Shown here piece by piece: positions 50,572-59,685 of a stretch of 64,000 bases of DNA. Both the position numbers and the translations under genes were made by a program. A model generated the notes under the pieces. That model was not told the DNA's origin and did no database searches. It saw only the letters and a program-made list of their open reading frames with translations. This DNA comes from CBDAQA01 sp965198865 (lineage in GTDB: Bacteria > Planctomycetota > Phycisphaerae > Tepidisphaerales > Tepidisphaeraceae), in contig CBDAQA010000018.1 of NCBI GenBank assembly GCA_965198865.1, forward strand, positions 408,384 to 472,383. Reading direction: 5' to 3'. Numbering within the stretch: position 1 is the stretch's first letter; every line of letters starts with the position of its first letter.

Positions 50572-53124
50572 TCAGACGCCGACGCAGAGCGCGAACGGCA
50601 ACTCGGCGAAGAGGTCGGCGATTGCCACCGTCGGCCCCGCGGGAATGGGTCGGCCCGTCATCACGTCGCGCAGGGCCCCGATGTCCTTCGGCAGCGACAG
50701 GCTCGTGTCCTTCCACTTGATCCCGACCGGCAGCGCACCCGGCGAGGGTGACACGGCGGTCATCAACCGCGGCGCGACGACCAAGGCCGCTTTCCGATCA
50801 TGCCGGCGAACGAACGCGAACAGGTGCTCGGCGTACGCACCGGTGGCCGTCAGTGGCTCGTAGGAACCGGCGGTGAAGAGGCCGGGGTTCTGGCGACGGG
50901 CGATCAGGGCGCGGTGGGTCAGCAGTAGCTTGATCCGCCCGTCGTCCTTGGCGGCGAGAAGCGCAGCCGCGGAGACGGTCGGGCGCATCACCTCGTCCAA
51001 GAGCTTCCGGCGGGCAACGTAGTCGACCGGCCGGCGGTTGTCGGGGTCGACCAAGCTGAAGTCCCACAGTTCGGTGCCCTGGTACGTGTCGGGAACGCCG
51101 GGCGCAGTGAGGCGGACGAGCGTCTGCGACAAGCTGTTCAACAGGCCGAAGTGGCTGACGCGTTGCTGGAACGGCTCGAAGTCCTGGCGGAACGGCGAGC
51201 CCTCGGCAAGCAGGCCGTTCACGAACGTCACGACGGCCGACTCGTACGCCTCGTTCGGGGCCGTCCACGACGTGTTCACCTTCGCCTCCTTGAGCGCCTT
51301 GACCAGGTAGGCGTGGATGCGATCGGTGAACGTCTTGTCGATCTTGCCGTCGATCGGCCACGCGCCCAGCAGCGTCTGGTAGATCAGGTACTGGTCGTTG
51401 CGCGTCGGCGACGTCACGTCCGAGATGTTCGACCACCGCTCCAGGGCGGCGGCCCAGTCGTCGGGCAGCTCGGACAGGACGCTGATGCGGGCGCGGACGT
51501 CCTCGCTGCGCTTGGTGTCGTGCGTGCTCAGCGGGTTCAGCGCCAGCGGCCAGTTGGCCTGCCGGTCGGCGAGGTACTCGTGGATGGCGGCGGCGGGGCG
51601 GCCGAATCGGCCGGGGTCGCCGCCCACCTCGTTCAGGCTGGCCAGCCGGTTGTAGATGTAGAACGCCGTGTCCTCGATCCCCTTGGCCGTGACGGGGCTG
51701 GTCACCTGTTGGAACTTCCCGGCGAACTTTAACTGCGCCGGCGTCGCGGAGCCACGTTGCACCACGGTGTCGCGGATAAAATCGAACAGCGCGGCGCTCT
51801 TGCCCGGGTTCCGCCCGATCGCGGCCTTGGTGGCCTTCTCCACCATCGTCACGTCCGTGTCGTGCACGCCCTCGGCCGACACGTAGGTGCGGTAGACGCT
51901 GAAGCAGGCGACCATCTCGCGCAGCCCCTCGCGCAGCTCCTTCAGCGTGAAGTCGCGGCTGTGCCGGTTCGCCTGCGCGATGGGATCAAGCCGGTGCGCG
52001 AGCATGTTCAACTCGCTGCTGAGCGACGTGTCGAGCACCAGGCACTTCTTGCGGTAGACCCATTCCTCGAAGTGCGTGGCGTCGCCGGTGAAGTCGGCGT
52101 AGATCCCGTGGAACCGGTCGCCGTTCCGGCCGTCGACGTACAGGTCGTTGACGGCGATCAGCGCGTCGTACCCGCTGGTGCCGTTGACCTGCCAGTCGCT
52201 CGGCAGTCGCTCGTCCCCCTCGATGATCTTCTCGACCGCGACGTACAGCGGGCCGCCCAGCTCGGCCGCGGCCATGGCCTGCAGGCGGTCGAAGTACTGC
52301 TTGGGGTCGTACAGCCCGTCCGGGTGGTCGATGCGCAGGCCCGACACGCCGCCGGTCTTGAGCAGGTCGAACGTGAACCGGTGGGCCGCGTCGAACACGT
52401 CCTGCCGCTCCATCGCCACCGCGGCCAAGCTGTTCACGTCGAAGAACCGGCGGTAGTTGATCTCGTCGCTGGCGACCTTCCAAAAGCTGAGCCGGTAATG
52501 CTGGGCGTTGAGCAGGGCGTCGAGCTTGTCGAAGCTCTTCGCATCCCCCGGCTCGCCGTTGTAGGCACCCAGGTCTTCGCCGACGCGCATGGTCGTCTCG
52601 GGGCTGATCGGGAACCGCCGGTCGTAGTAGGTGACGACCAGCTTCCCATCCTCGCGGACCAGCTTGAGGTCGCCCTTCTCCAGCACTTCGCCGTACGGCT
52701 CGCCGAGCACGGGAAGCAGCACTTTGCCGCGCATCTCGGCACGGGGCGGGGTCCAGTCGATGTCGAAGTGGTTGGCGTAGGGGCTGGCGGGGCCGCGCTC
52801 CAGCACGTCGTTCCACCAGGCGTTGTCGTTCGTGCCGACGCCCATGTGGTTGGGGACGGTGTCGAGGATGTGGGACAGGCGGTGCTTCGTCAGCGACGCA
52901 ACCCACGCCGCGTGGTCGTCGGGCGTGCCGACCTCGGGGTTGAGCACCGAGTGGTCGATCACGTCGTACCCGTGCGTGCTGCCGGCCGTCGCCTTGAGGT
53001 ACGGGCTGGCGTAGGCGTGCGTGACGCCGAGGTCGGCGAGGTAGGCGGTGATGAGCGTGGCGTCACGGAACGTGAAGCCCTTGTGAAATTGAAGTCTGTA
53101 AGTCGATTCGAGCGGGAGCGGCAT
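50572..53124 (-). CDS. treY: Maltooligosyl trehalose synthase
   Basis: Converts the reducing end of maltooligosaccharides to an alpha,alpha-1,1-linked trehalosyl unit (GH13 family). 850 residues from ATG 53124, giving the family start PLPLESTYRLQFHKGFTFRDA in pieces. Landmarks: SPYLKATAGSTHGYDVIDH, DTVPNHMGV, GLRIDHPDGLYDP (catalytic Asp), VEKIIEGDERLP (acid/base Glu) and LSTHDTKRSEDVRARI. With treZ and glgX upstream it completes trehalose release from glycogen. The upstream frame to 53169 has no family likeness. Confidence 0.96.
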   Translation of the reverse strand: MPLPLESTYRLQFHKGFTFRDATLITAYLADLGVTHAYASPYLKATAGSTHGYDVIDHSVLNPEVGTPDDHAAWVASLTKHRLSHILDTVPNHMGVGTNDNAWWNDVLERGPASPYANHFDIDWTPPRAEMRGKVLLPVLGEPYGEVLEKGDLKLVREDGKLVVTYYDRRFPISPETTMRVGEDLGAYNGEPGDAKSFDKLDALLNAQHYRLSFWKVASDEINYRRFFDVNSLAAVAMERQDVFDAAHRFTFDLLKTGGVSGLRIDHPDGLYDPKQYFDRLQAMAAAELGGPLYVAVEKIIEGDERLPSDWQVNGTSGYDALIAVNDLYVDGRNGDRFHGIYADFTGDATHFEEWVYRKKCLVLDTSLSSELNMLAHRLDPIAQANRHSRDFTLKELREGLREMVACFSVYRTYVSAEGVHDTDVTMVEKATKAAIGRNPGKSAALFDFIRDTVVQRGSATPAQLKFAGKFQQVTSPVTAKGIEDTAFYIYNRLASLNEVGGDPGRFGRPAAAIHEYLADRQANWPLALNPLSTHDTKRSEDVRARISVLSELPDDWAAALERWSNISDVTSPTRNDQYLIYQTLLGAWPIDGKIDKTFTDRIHAYLVKALKEAKVNTSWTAPNEAYESAVVTFVNGLLAEGSPFRQDFEPFQQRVSHFGLLNSLSQTLVRLTAPGVPDTYQGTELWDFSLVDPDNRRPVDYVARRKLLDEVMRPTVSAAALLAAKDDGRIKLLLTHRALIARRQNPGLFTAGSYEPLTATGAYAEHLFAFVRRHDRKAALVVAPRLMTAVSPSPGALPVGIKWKDTSLSLPKDIGALRDVMTGRPIPAGPTVAIADLFAELPFALCVGV

Positions 53125-53138
53125 GGCGAGTCTTCCAG

Positions 53139-53314
53139 TGGCATGGGCTTGCAGCCCGTGGGCGGGCACGCCCGACGATCATGGGTAATCCGACGATGAC
53201 GTAACGCAGCACTTACCGCCTGTTCCAGCGGTGAGGAACGCTGCGGCCTTGCTGTGTCGACCGAATACCGCCGACTGCCGTGGATACACGGCCGCGGGCT
53301 GCAAGCCCGCTCCA
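53139..53314. repeat. Inverted repeat, GGGCTTGCAGCCCG family, between treZ and treY
   Basis: Arms 53139-53161 and 53292-53314 (23 bases, three or four mismatches) with core GGGCTTGCAGCCCG, itself palindromic. The gap is 192 bases and holds no gene. It would be an mRNA hairpin in the treZ-treY transcript. Confidence 0.65.
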
Positions 53315-53316
53315 GG

Positions 53317-55296
53317 TTATTCTTTTCTCTTGACGTCCTGGGCCGACCCCTCAACGACGAATCGCGTCTCCACGACCGCTGCTTTCTCGGCCACCGGCCT
53401 CATCACGATCGTGCACCGGCCGTGGATGTGCCATCCCTCCTTCTCCGTGTCGGCGGGGGGCGTGCCGCTGCCGCCGTAGGCGGGGTCCTCAGTCGTCAGC
53501 ACGACCGTCCACCGGTAGCCGGGGGGCGGGGCCAGCAGCGGCTCGGGGCACGGGTCCATCGGTAGGTCGTTGCCGAAGTTGACCAGCACCAGGCGGTCGT
53601 CCACGCTGGCCGTCTCCTCGCCGGTGCCGGGGCCAGGCGTGGCGAAGTAGCGGAGGACGAAGGCGGTCGCGCTCAACACGGCGCCGTCGATGTCGCCGCG
53701 CCGCTGCACGCGGGCGAAGACCGCCTCCTCGCGCCGCAGCTTCAGCAGATCTCTGTGCAACTGGTAGATCTCGGCGTGGAACGGCTTCTCCTTCTCTGAC
53801 AGGTCGATCTTGCTCCGCTCGAACGTCGACCTCGCACCCGGGTCGACCAGGTACTGCTGCATCGCCGGGACGGCCACGCTCGGGAACTGGCTCAGCTCCT
53901 TCGCCCGCCCCTGGGCGATCAGCTTGTTCAGATCCTCGTTGTGATCAGCGAAGTAGTGGAACGTGCTGCTGGCGGCGAACTCCTGGCCCATGAACAGCAT
54001 CGGCGTCTGCGGCATCAGCAGCAGGAACGCCGTCATCGCCTTGTACTGGCCCGGCGACGAGATCTGGTGGACGCGAAACCCGCGGCCGCTGTTGGCGATC
54101 TGGTCGTGGTTCTGCAGGAAGTGGACGAACGCCGTCGGCGGCAGGTCCAGGGCGGTCGTCCCGCGGCGGCGCTTCTGCCACTTGTACCGCTGGCCCTGGA
54201 ACAGGTAGCCCCACTTGGCGCAGCTGACGAACTCCTGAGCCGAGCCGTTGTAGTCGGTGTAGTAGGCCTCGTTGTGCCCGGACAGGGCGACCAGCGCGGT
54301 GTGGTGGAAGTCGTCGTTCCACAGCGCGTCCAGGCCGTAGCCGCCGTCCTTCACCCGGCGGACCAACTGCGTGTTCTGCGGCTCGTTCTCGTTGATCAGG
54401 TAGAGCGATCGGTCGCCGACGGCCGCCCGACACCGGCGGTCGATCTGGGCCAGCAGGTGCTCGGGGCTGCTGTCGATAATGGCCTGCGTGGCGTCGAAGC
54501 GGAAGCCATCAAAGTGGAACTCGGTCACCCACATCAGGGCGTTGGAGACGAAGTACTCGCGGCACCCCTCGCGGTGCTTGCCGTCGAAGTTCAGCGCCTC
54601 GCCCCAGTCGGTCATCACCTTCGGATTGAAGTACTCGTCGGCGAACGCCCGCAGGTAGTTTCCGTCCGGCCCCATGTGGTTGTAGACCAGGTCCAGGATC
54701 ACGCCGATCCCGTGCGCGTGGGCGTCGTCGACGAAGGCGCGGAGGTCGTCCGCCGTGCCGTAGTGGTGGTAAGGGGCGAACAGCGTGACGCCGTCGTAGC
54801 CCCACCCGAAGCTGCCGGCGAACTCGGGCACCGGCATCATCTCAATGCAGGTCACGCCCAGGTCCTTCAGGTGCGGCAGCCCCGCAATGGCCGACCGCCA
54901 GGTGCCGCCCTTCGTGAACGTGCCGATATGCAGCTCGTACAGCACTTGGCCGGCGGCGGTGATGCCCTTCCAACCGTTGTCGGTCCACTTGAAGCTGGAC
55001 GGATCTACGACCAACGACGGGCCGTGGGGCCCATCGGGCTGGTATCGGCTGGCGGGGTCGGGGTAGAGGTAGTCCTCGGCGTCGAGGCGGAAGCGATAGC
55101 GGTCGCCCGCCTTCGCGCCCTTGGCGGTGCCGGCGAAGTAACCGCCGGCCTCCGCGGCGAGCGGCATCGTCGCGCCGCCGTCGACCACGACGGCCACCGA
55201 CTTTCGCTTCGGAGCGAAGACGCGGAAGTGGACGGAGTCGCTGGTGGGCTCGGCTCCAATGGGGAGGCGCCGGGGCTTTGAATCGGTGACGAGCAT
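53317..55296 (-). CDS. treZ: Malto-oligosyltrehalose trehalohydrolase
   Basis: Releases trehalose from the product of TreY (GH13). 659 residues with the N-terminal carbohydrate-binding E-set, then FGWGYDGVTLFAPYHHYG, DLVYNHMGPDGNYL, DGFRFDATQAI (nucleophile Asp), LINENEPQNT (acid/base Glu) and LQNHDQIANSGRG. The sequence is of standard length and the ATG at 55296 gives the usual start SKPRRLPIGAEP. In the minus-strand order glgX, treZ, treY it follows glgX by 81 bases. Confidence 0.96.
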   Translation of the reverse strand: MLVTDSKPRRLPIGAEPTSDSVHFRVFAPKRKSVAVVVDGGATMPLAAEAGGYFAGTAKGAKAGDRYRFRLDAEDYLYPDPASRYQPDGPHGPSLVVDPSSFKWTDNGWKGITAAGQVLYELHIGTFTKGGTWRSAIAGLPHLKDLGVTCIEMMPVPEFAGSFGWGYDGVTLFAPYHHYGTADDLRAFVDDAHAHGIGVILDLVYNHMGPDGNYLRAFADEYFNPKVMTDWGEALNFDGKHREGCREYFVSNALMWVTEFHFDGFRFDATQAIIDSSPEHLLAQIDRRCRAAVGDRSLYLINENEPQNTQLVRRVKDGGYGLDALWNDDFHHTALVALSGHNEAYYTDYNGSAQEFVSCAKWGYLFQGQRYKWQKRRRGTTALDLPPTAFVHFLQNHDQIANSGRGFRVHQISSPGQYKAMTAFLLLMPQTPMLFMGQEFAASSTFHYFADHNEDLNKLIAQGRAKELSQFPSVAVPAMQQYLVDPGARSTFERSKIDLSEKEKPFHAEIYQLHRDLLKLRREEAVFARVQRRGDIDGAVLSATAFVLRYFATPGPGTGEETASVDDRLVLVNFGNDLPMDPCPEPLLAPPPGYRWTVVLTTEDPAYGGSGTPPADTEKEGWHIHGRCTIVMRPVAEKAAVVETRFVVEGSAQDVKRKE

Positions 55297-55377
55297 GGGT
55301 GACGTCTCTGGCGCAGTGGGCCCGTGCGGGGCGCATCGAAATGGGTCGTGGGTTGCAACCGGTGTGTGCGGTATGGC

Positions 55378-57693
55378 TCAGTTTAACGGCGGCGAGTTCA
55401 GCGTCGGGGCGGTGGATCGGTCGGCCTCGTCGCGGAGCTGGGCGAGCTGGGTCGCGGTGATCAGCTGCCCAATCTCCTCGCGCGTCGCCGTGTGCAGGAC
55501 GACGACCGACCGGCCGAACAGCGGGTACTTCTCGCCCGGCTTGTACACCTTGCACTTGTCCTCTGGCCGGGCGGTATCGAGCATCGACTCCCACACGTGC
55601 TCCTCACGGGCGGCGGGCAGAACGAACGGCAGCTCCTCCCAGTGGCTGTTGAACAGCAGCAGCAGCGTGTCGCCCCGCACGGGCATGCCGCGCTCGGTCA
55701 GGTCGCCGATCTCGTCCCCGGCCAGGCGGATGCCGATGCTGCGCGCGTTGGGCTCGCCCCACTGCTTGTCGCTCATCTCGTTGCCGGTGATGTCGAAGAA
55801 GCTGATGTCCTTGATGCCCGACCCGCGCAGCTCGCGGCCCTGGAAGAACTTCCGCCGCTGCAGCACCGGCTGCTCGCGCCAGATGCGGGTACACTTGCGG
55901 ACGAAGTCCAGGAACTTCTGCTGGCGCTCGTCCAGGTCCCAGTGCAGCCAGGTCAGGTCGTTGTCCTGGCAGTAGGTGTTGTTGTTGCCGCCCTTGGTGT
56001 GCGACAGCTCGTCACCAGCGAACAACATGGAGACGCCCTCGCTCAACAGCAGGGTCGCGATCAGGTTCCGCTTCTGCTGCTCGCGGAGGTTGATGATGTC
56101 CGCATTGTCTGTCGACCCCTCGACGCCACAGTTCCAGCTGTTGTTGTCGTTGGCCCCATCTTTATTGTCCTCGCCGTTCGCCTCGTTGTGCTTGGTGTCG
56201 TAACTCACGAGGTCCTGCAGGCAGAAGCCATCGTGGCAGGTGATGAAGTTAATGCTGGCGTACGGCCGGCGGCCGTCGCCCTGGTACAGGTCGCTGCTAC
56301 CGCTGAGCCGCGTCGCCAGCTCGCTCACCAGCCCGCCATCGCCCTTCCAGAACCGGCGGATGCTGTCGCGGTACTTGCCGTTCCACTCGGTCCACAGCAC
56401 GGGGAAGTTGCCCACCTGGTACCCGCCGGGGCCGACGTCCCACGGCTCGGCGATCAGCTTCACCTGGCTCAGGATCGGGTCCTGGTGGATGATGTCGAAG
56501 AAAGCCCCCAGCTTGTTCACCTCGTGCAGCTCACGGGCCAGGGCCGACGCCAAATCGAATCGGAACCCGTCCACGTGCATCTCGGTGACCCAGTACCGCA
56601 GGCTGTCCATGATCATCTGGAGCACGCGGGGGCTGGTCATGTTGAAGCCGTTGCCGCAGCCGCTGTAGTCCATGTAATACCGGTGGTCGTCCTCCATCAG
56701 GCGGTAATAGCTGGCGTTGTCGATTCCCTTCCAGCTGAGCGAGGGCCCCATGTGGTTGCCCTCGGCCGTGTGGTTGTAGACCACATCGAGGATCACCTCG
56801 ATGTTGGCAGAGTGGAGGGCGCGGACCATTCGCTTGAACTCCTGCACGCTTTTCCAGGCCGAGTTCTTGCTGGCGTACTCCACGTGGGGCGCGAAGAACC
56901 CCAGCGTGTTGTAGCCCCAGTAGTTGGTCTTCCCGTTCTCGGTCAGGTGGCGGTCGTTGCTGTGGTAGTGCACGGGCAGCAGCTCGACGGCCGTCACGCC
57001 CAGCGACTTCAAGTGCTCAATGATTGGCTCGGTCGCCAGCCCCCCATAGGTGCCGCGGTACTTCTCCGGTACGTCCGGGTGTACCATGGTGAGCCCGCGG
57101 ACGTGGACCTCGTAGATCAACGTCTTGTGCCACGGGATGCGCGGCGCACGGTCGTCCCCCCAGGTGAAGGCCGTGTCCAGCACGGCCGCCAACGGGCAGA
57201 AGGCTGCGTTGTTGCGGTCGTCCATCACCAGGTCTTCATCGCCGCCGTCGCCCATCTTGTAGGCGAACAGCGAGTCGTCCCACACGATGTCCCGACCGAT
57301 CGCCTTCGCGTAGGGGTCGAGCAGCACCTTGCTCGGGTTGAACCGGTGGCCGTTCTTCGGGTCGTACGGTCCGTGGACGCGGTAGCCGTACAATTGGCCC
57401 GGCTCGATGTCCGGCAGGTAGCCGTGCCACACGCGGTCGGTGCAGTCGGGAAGCGTGATGCACTTGCTGGCCTGCTTCGCGTCGGCCGAGTCGAACAGGC
57501 ACAGCTCCACCTTCGTGGCGTTCTCGCTGAACAGCGTGAAGTTCACGCCGGCCCCGTCCCACGTTGCCCCCAGCGGGTAAGGCTTGCCCGGCCAGACGCG
57601 CAGCGGGTGATCGGGCTGCGACAACAGGGTGGCAGGAACCGGGTCCGGGATTCTGCCCGGCGGCGTCTGTTCGGGCGGGACGGCGTTGCTCAT
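55378..57693 (-). CDS. glgX: Glycogen debranching enzyme (GlgX/TreX)
   Basis: Hydrolyses alpha-1,6 branches of glycogen or limit dextrins (GH13), feeding linear chains to TreY. 771 residues from ATG 57693; the upstream frame lacks likeness. Landmarks: PLGATWDGAGVNFTLFSENA, YEVHVRGLT, DVVYNHTAEGNH, DGFRFDLASALAR (Asp), LIAEPWDVGPGGYQVG (Glu), FITCHDGFCLQDLVSY. The NEANGEDNKDGANDNNSWNCG stretch is typical of TreX. First gene of the trehalose operon, divergent from malQ. Confidence 0.95.
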   Translation of the reverse strand: MSNAVPPEQTPPGRIPDPVPATLLSQPDHPLRVWPGKPYPLGATWDGAGVNFTLFSENATKVELCLFDSADAKQASKCITLPDCTDRVWHGYLPDIEPGQLYGYRVHGPYDPKNGHRFNPSKVLLDPYAKAIGRDIVWDDSLFAYKMGDGGDEDLVMDDRNNAAFCPLAAVLDTAFTWGDDRAPRIPWHKTLIYEVHVRGLTMVHPDVPEKYRGTYGGLATEPIIEHLKSLGVTAVELLPVHYHSNDRHLTENGKTNYWGYNTLGFFAPHVEYASKNSAWKSVQEFKRMVRALHSANIEVILDVVYNHTAEGNHMGPSLSWKGIDNASYYRLMEDDHRYYMDYSGCGNGFNMTSPRVLQMIMDSLRYWVTEMHVDGFRFDLASALARELHEVNKLGAFFDIIHQDPILSQVKLIAEPWDVGPGGYQVGNFPVLWTEWNGKYRDSIRRFWKGDGGLVSELATRLSGSSDLYQGDGRRPYASINFITCHDGFCLQDLVSYDTKHNEANGEDNKDGANDNNSWNCGVEGSTDNADIINLREQQKRNLIATLLLSEGVSMLFAGDELSHTKGGNNNTYCQDNDLTWLHWDLDERQQKFLDFVRKCTRIWREQPVLQRRKFFQGRELRGSGIKDISFFDITGNEMSDKQWGEPNARSIGIRLAGDEIGDLTERGMPVRGDTLLLLFNSHWEELPFVLPAAREEHVWESMLDTARPEDKCKVYKPGEKYPLFGRSVVVLHTATREEIGQLITATQLAQLRDEADRSTAPTLNSPPLN

Positions 57694-57977
57694 CTCGGGG
57701 GACGGGGCGGGCTTCACGCTTTCGCTGGTAGGATTCAAGTTGATGCACCTTCGCCGTGGGGCGACGTGAGGACGAGGAACGGACGGCTCCCCCAGTGGGG
57801 ACAGCTGGGCCCGAACAAACGTTGTGCCACGATGCCCCATGCGTCGTCACGCAAGCTCCCGGTGGCGAGTCGCGCGAGATTTGCCCGTTGTCGCACGACG
57901 CGCGGTGTGCCAACGTGTCGGCCCGGGCCGGCCAACGGTGGTGGGACTCGGACCGATCCCATTTTCGACAACCATAC
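57694..57977. other. Divergent promoter region between glgX and malQ
   Basis: 284 bases. It must hold promoters for both the glgX-treZ-treY operon (minus) and malQ (plus), but no pair of -35/-10 elements stands out. No maltose-type operator was recognised. A protein-coding reading is not supported. Confidence 0.5.
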
Positions 57978-59498
57978 ATGACAAACCCGCGTCCCCCCGT
58001 ACAGCGACGCTCCGCCGGTGTCCTGCTGCACGTTACAAGCCTGCCCGGCCGGTTCGGCATCGGCGACCTCGGGCCGGCCGCCTACCGCTGGGTCGATACG
58101 CTCGCCGCCGCCGGGCAGTCGTGGTGGCAAGTGCTCCCGCTCAACCCGCCGGGCAAGGGCGACTCGCCGTATCAGGCCTACTCCGCCTTCGCCGGAAACC
58201 CGCTGCTGATAAGCCCGGAGCTGTTGGTGAAGGATGGCTTGCTGAAGCGGGGCGAGGCCGAGGAGCTTAACGCGCCGCCGGGCCGGGTCGACTACGTTGC
58301 CGCAAGGGCGATGAAGCAGGAAGTGCTCGCCACCGCCTTCGAGCGGTTCGCGGCCGGGGCGGCGAGGCCGCTTCGATCAGCGTTCGCGCGCTTCCGCGGC
58401 GAGCAAGTTGAGTGGCTCGACGCCTACGCGCTCTACATGGCCCTGCGCGGTGCCAACGGTGACCGGCCCTGGGGCGAGTGGTCCGACCCGCTCAAGCGGC
58501 GCGACCCGGCTGTCCTCGCCGACGCCCGCCTGCTGCTCTCGGCCAAGATCGACCGCCACGCCTTCGACCAATTCATCTTTGCCCGCCAATGGGACCAGCT
58601 GAAAACCTACGCAAACGGCAAGGGCGTGCGGATCATTGGCGACGTTCCCATCTTCGTCAGCGGTGACTCGGCCGACGTCTGGTCCCATCCCGAGCAGTTC
58701 CTCCTTGACCGCCAGCTGAAGCCCACCGTCGTCGCCGGCGTCCCGCCCGACTACTTCAGCAAGACCGGCCAGCGGTGGGGCAACCCGCTCTACCACTGGA
58801 AGCGGATGGCCGCCGACGACTTCCGCTGGTGGGTCGCCCGGCTGCGCACGCTGCTCGTGCAAACCGACCTCGTTCGCATCGATCACTTCCGCGGTTTCGC
58901 CGCGTGCTGGAACGTCCCCGCGTCCGAGGCGACGGCCGTCCACGGCAAGTGGGTCAAGGTGCCCGGCGAGGCGTTGCTGACGACCGTCGAACGGGCGCTC
59001 GGCCGGCTGCCGTTCATCGCCGAGGACCTCGGCGTCATCACGCCCGATGTCGAGAAGCTCCGCGATGGCTTCAACCTTCCCGGAATGCGCGTCCTCCAGT
59101 TCGCCTTCGGCGGCGGTCCCGACAACGCCTTCCTCCCGCACCAGCACGTCCGCAACGCCGTCGCCTACACCGGCACCCACGACAACGACACGACCGTCGG
59201 CTGGTTCGCCTCGCTCGACAAGAAGCAGCGCAAGCACGCGGAGGCCTACGCCCCCGGCATCGCCGACGACCCAGCCGGCGTGCTGACGAGAGTCACCTGG
59301 CAGTCCGTCGCCGACATCGCCATCACGCCCGCCCAGGACGTGCTGAGACTCGGATCCGAGGCTCGCATGAACACTCCTGGCACCAGCCGCGGCAACTGGA
59401 TGTGGCGCCTCGCCGACGACTACGCCGACCACGAAGGTTGGGACGATCTCGGTGCCTGGACGGCCGCGTACGGTCGAGCGCGGGCGATCCGCGATTGA
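57978..59498 (+). CDS. malQ: 4-alpha-glucanotransferase (amylomaltase)
   Basis: Moves alpha-1,4-glucan segments between maltodextrins and releases glucose (GH77). 506 residues from ATG 57978, with GVLLHVTSLPGRFGIGDLGP at the start, LPLNPPGKGDSPYQ, GDVPIFVSGDSADVW, GVPPDYFSKTGQRWGNPLYHW, VRIDHFRGFAACW (nucleophile Asp), IAEDLGVITPDV (acid/base Glu), and GTHDNDTTVGWF. It would redistribute chain lengths for TreY/GlgX. A strong hairpin follows 130 bases downstream. Confidence 0.95.
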   Translation: MTNPRPPVQRRSAGVLLHVTSLPGRFGIGDLGPAAYRWVDTLAAAGQSWWQVLPLNPPGKGDSPYQAYSAFAGNPLLISPELLVKDGLLKRGEAEELNAPPGRVDYVAARAMKQEVLATAFERFAAGAARPLRSAFARFRGEQVEWLDAYALYMALRGANGDRPWGEWSDPLKRRDPAVLADARLLLSAKIDRHAFDQFIFARQWDQLKTYANGKGVRIIGDVPIFVSGDSADVWSHPEQFLLDRQLKPTVVAGVPPDYFSKTGQRWGNPLYHWKRMAADDFRWWVARLRTLLVQTDLVRIDHFRGFAACWNVPASEATAVHGKWVKVPGEALLTTVERALGRLPFIAEDLGVITPDVEKLRDGFNLPGMRVLQFAFGGGPDNAFLPHQHVRNAVAYTGTHDNDTTVGWFASLDKKQRKHAEAYAPGIADDPAGVLTRVTWQSVADIAITPAQDVLRLGSEARMNTPGTSRGNWMWRLADDYADHEGWDDLGAWTAAYGRARAIRD

Positions 59499-59627
59499 AG
59501 CGGAGTTGGAACGCGACCGAACAGACGGCTCCACCTGGCGATGGCATTGCGGGCTGGATTGCGAGCGATATTCGACGTCCCAAACCCGGCTCCGGGCTGT
59601 GGGTACACGGGCCGACCCGAACGAAAC

Positions 59628-59666
59628 GCCCGCCGGCGACCTCTCGGTCGCCGGCGGGCTTCGTGT
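59628..59666 (+). terminator. Bidirectional terminator-like hairpin between malQ and the sigma factor gene
   Basis: A 13-bp perfect stem, GCCCGCCGGCGAC (59628-59640) with GTCGCCGGCGGGC (59647-59659), loop CTCTCG, then TTCGTGTTCG on the + side and CGTTTCGTT on the minus side. T-runs are short. Its place between convergent genes supports termination of both. Confidence 0.7.
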
Positions 59667-59685
59667 TCGTCAACTCACTCCGAAC

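Noticed and set aside
57756..57977. N-terminal extension of malQ to 580 residues
   Set aside because: The added residues have no GH77 likeness and overlap the divergent promoter region; ATG 57978 gives the family start.
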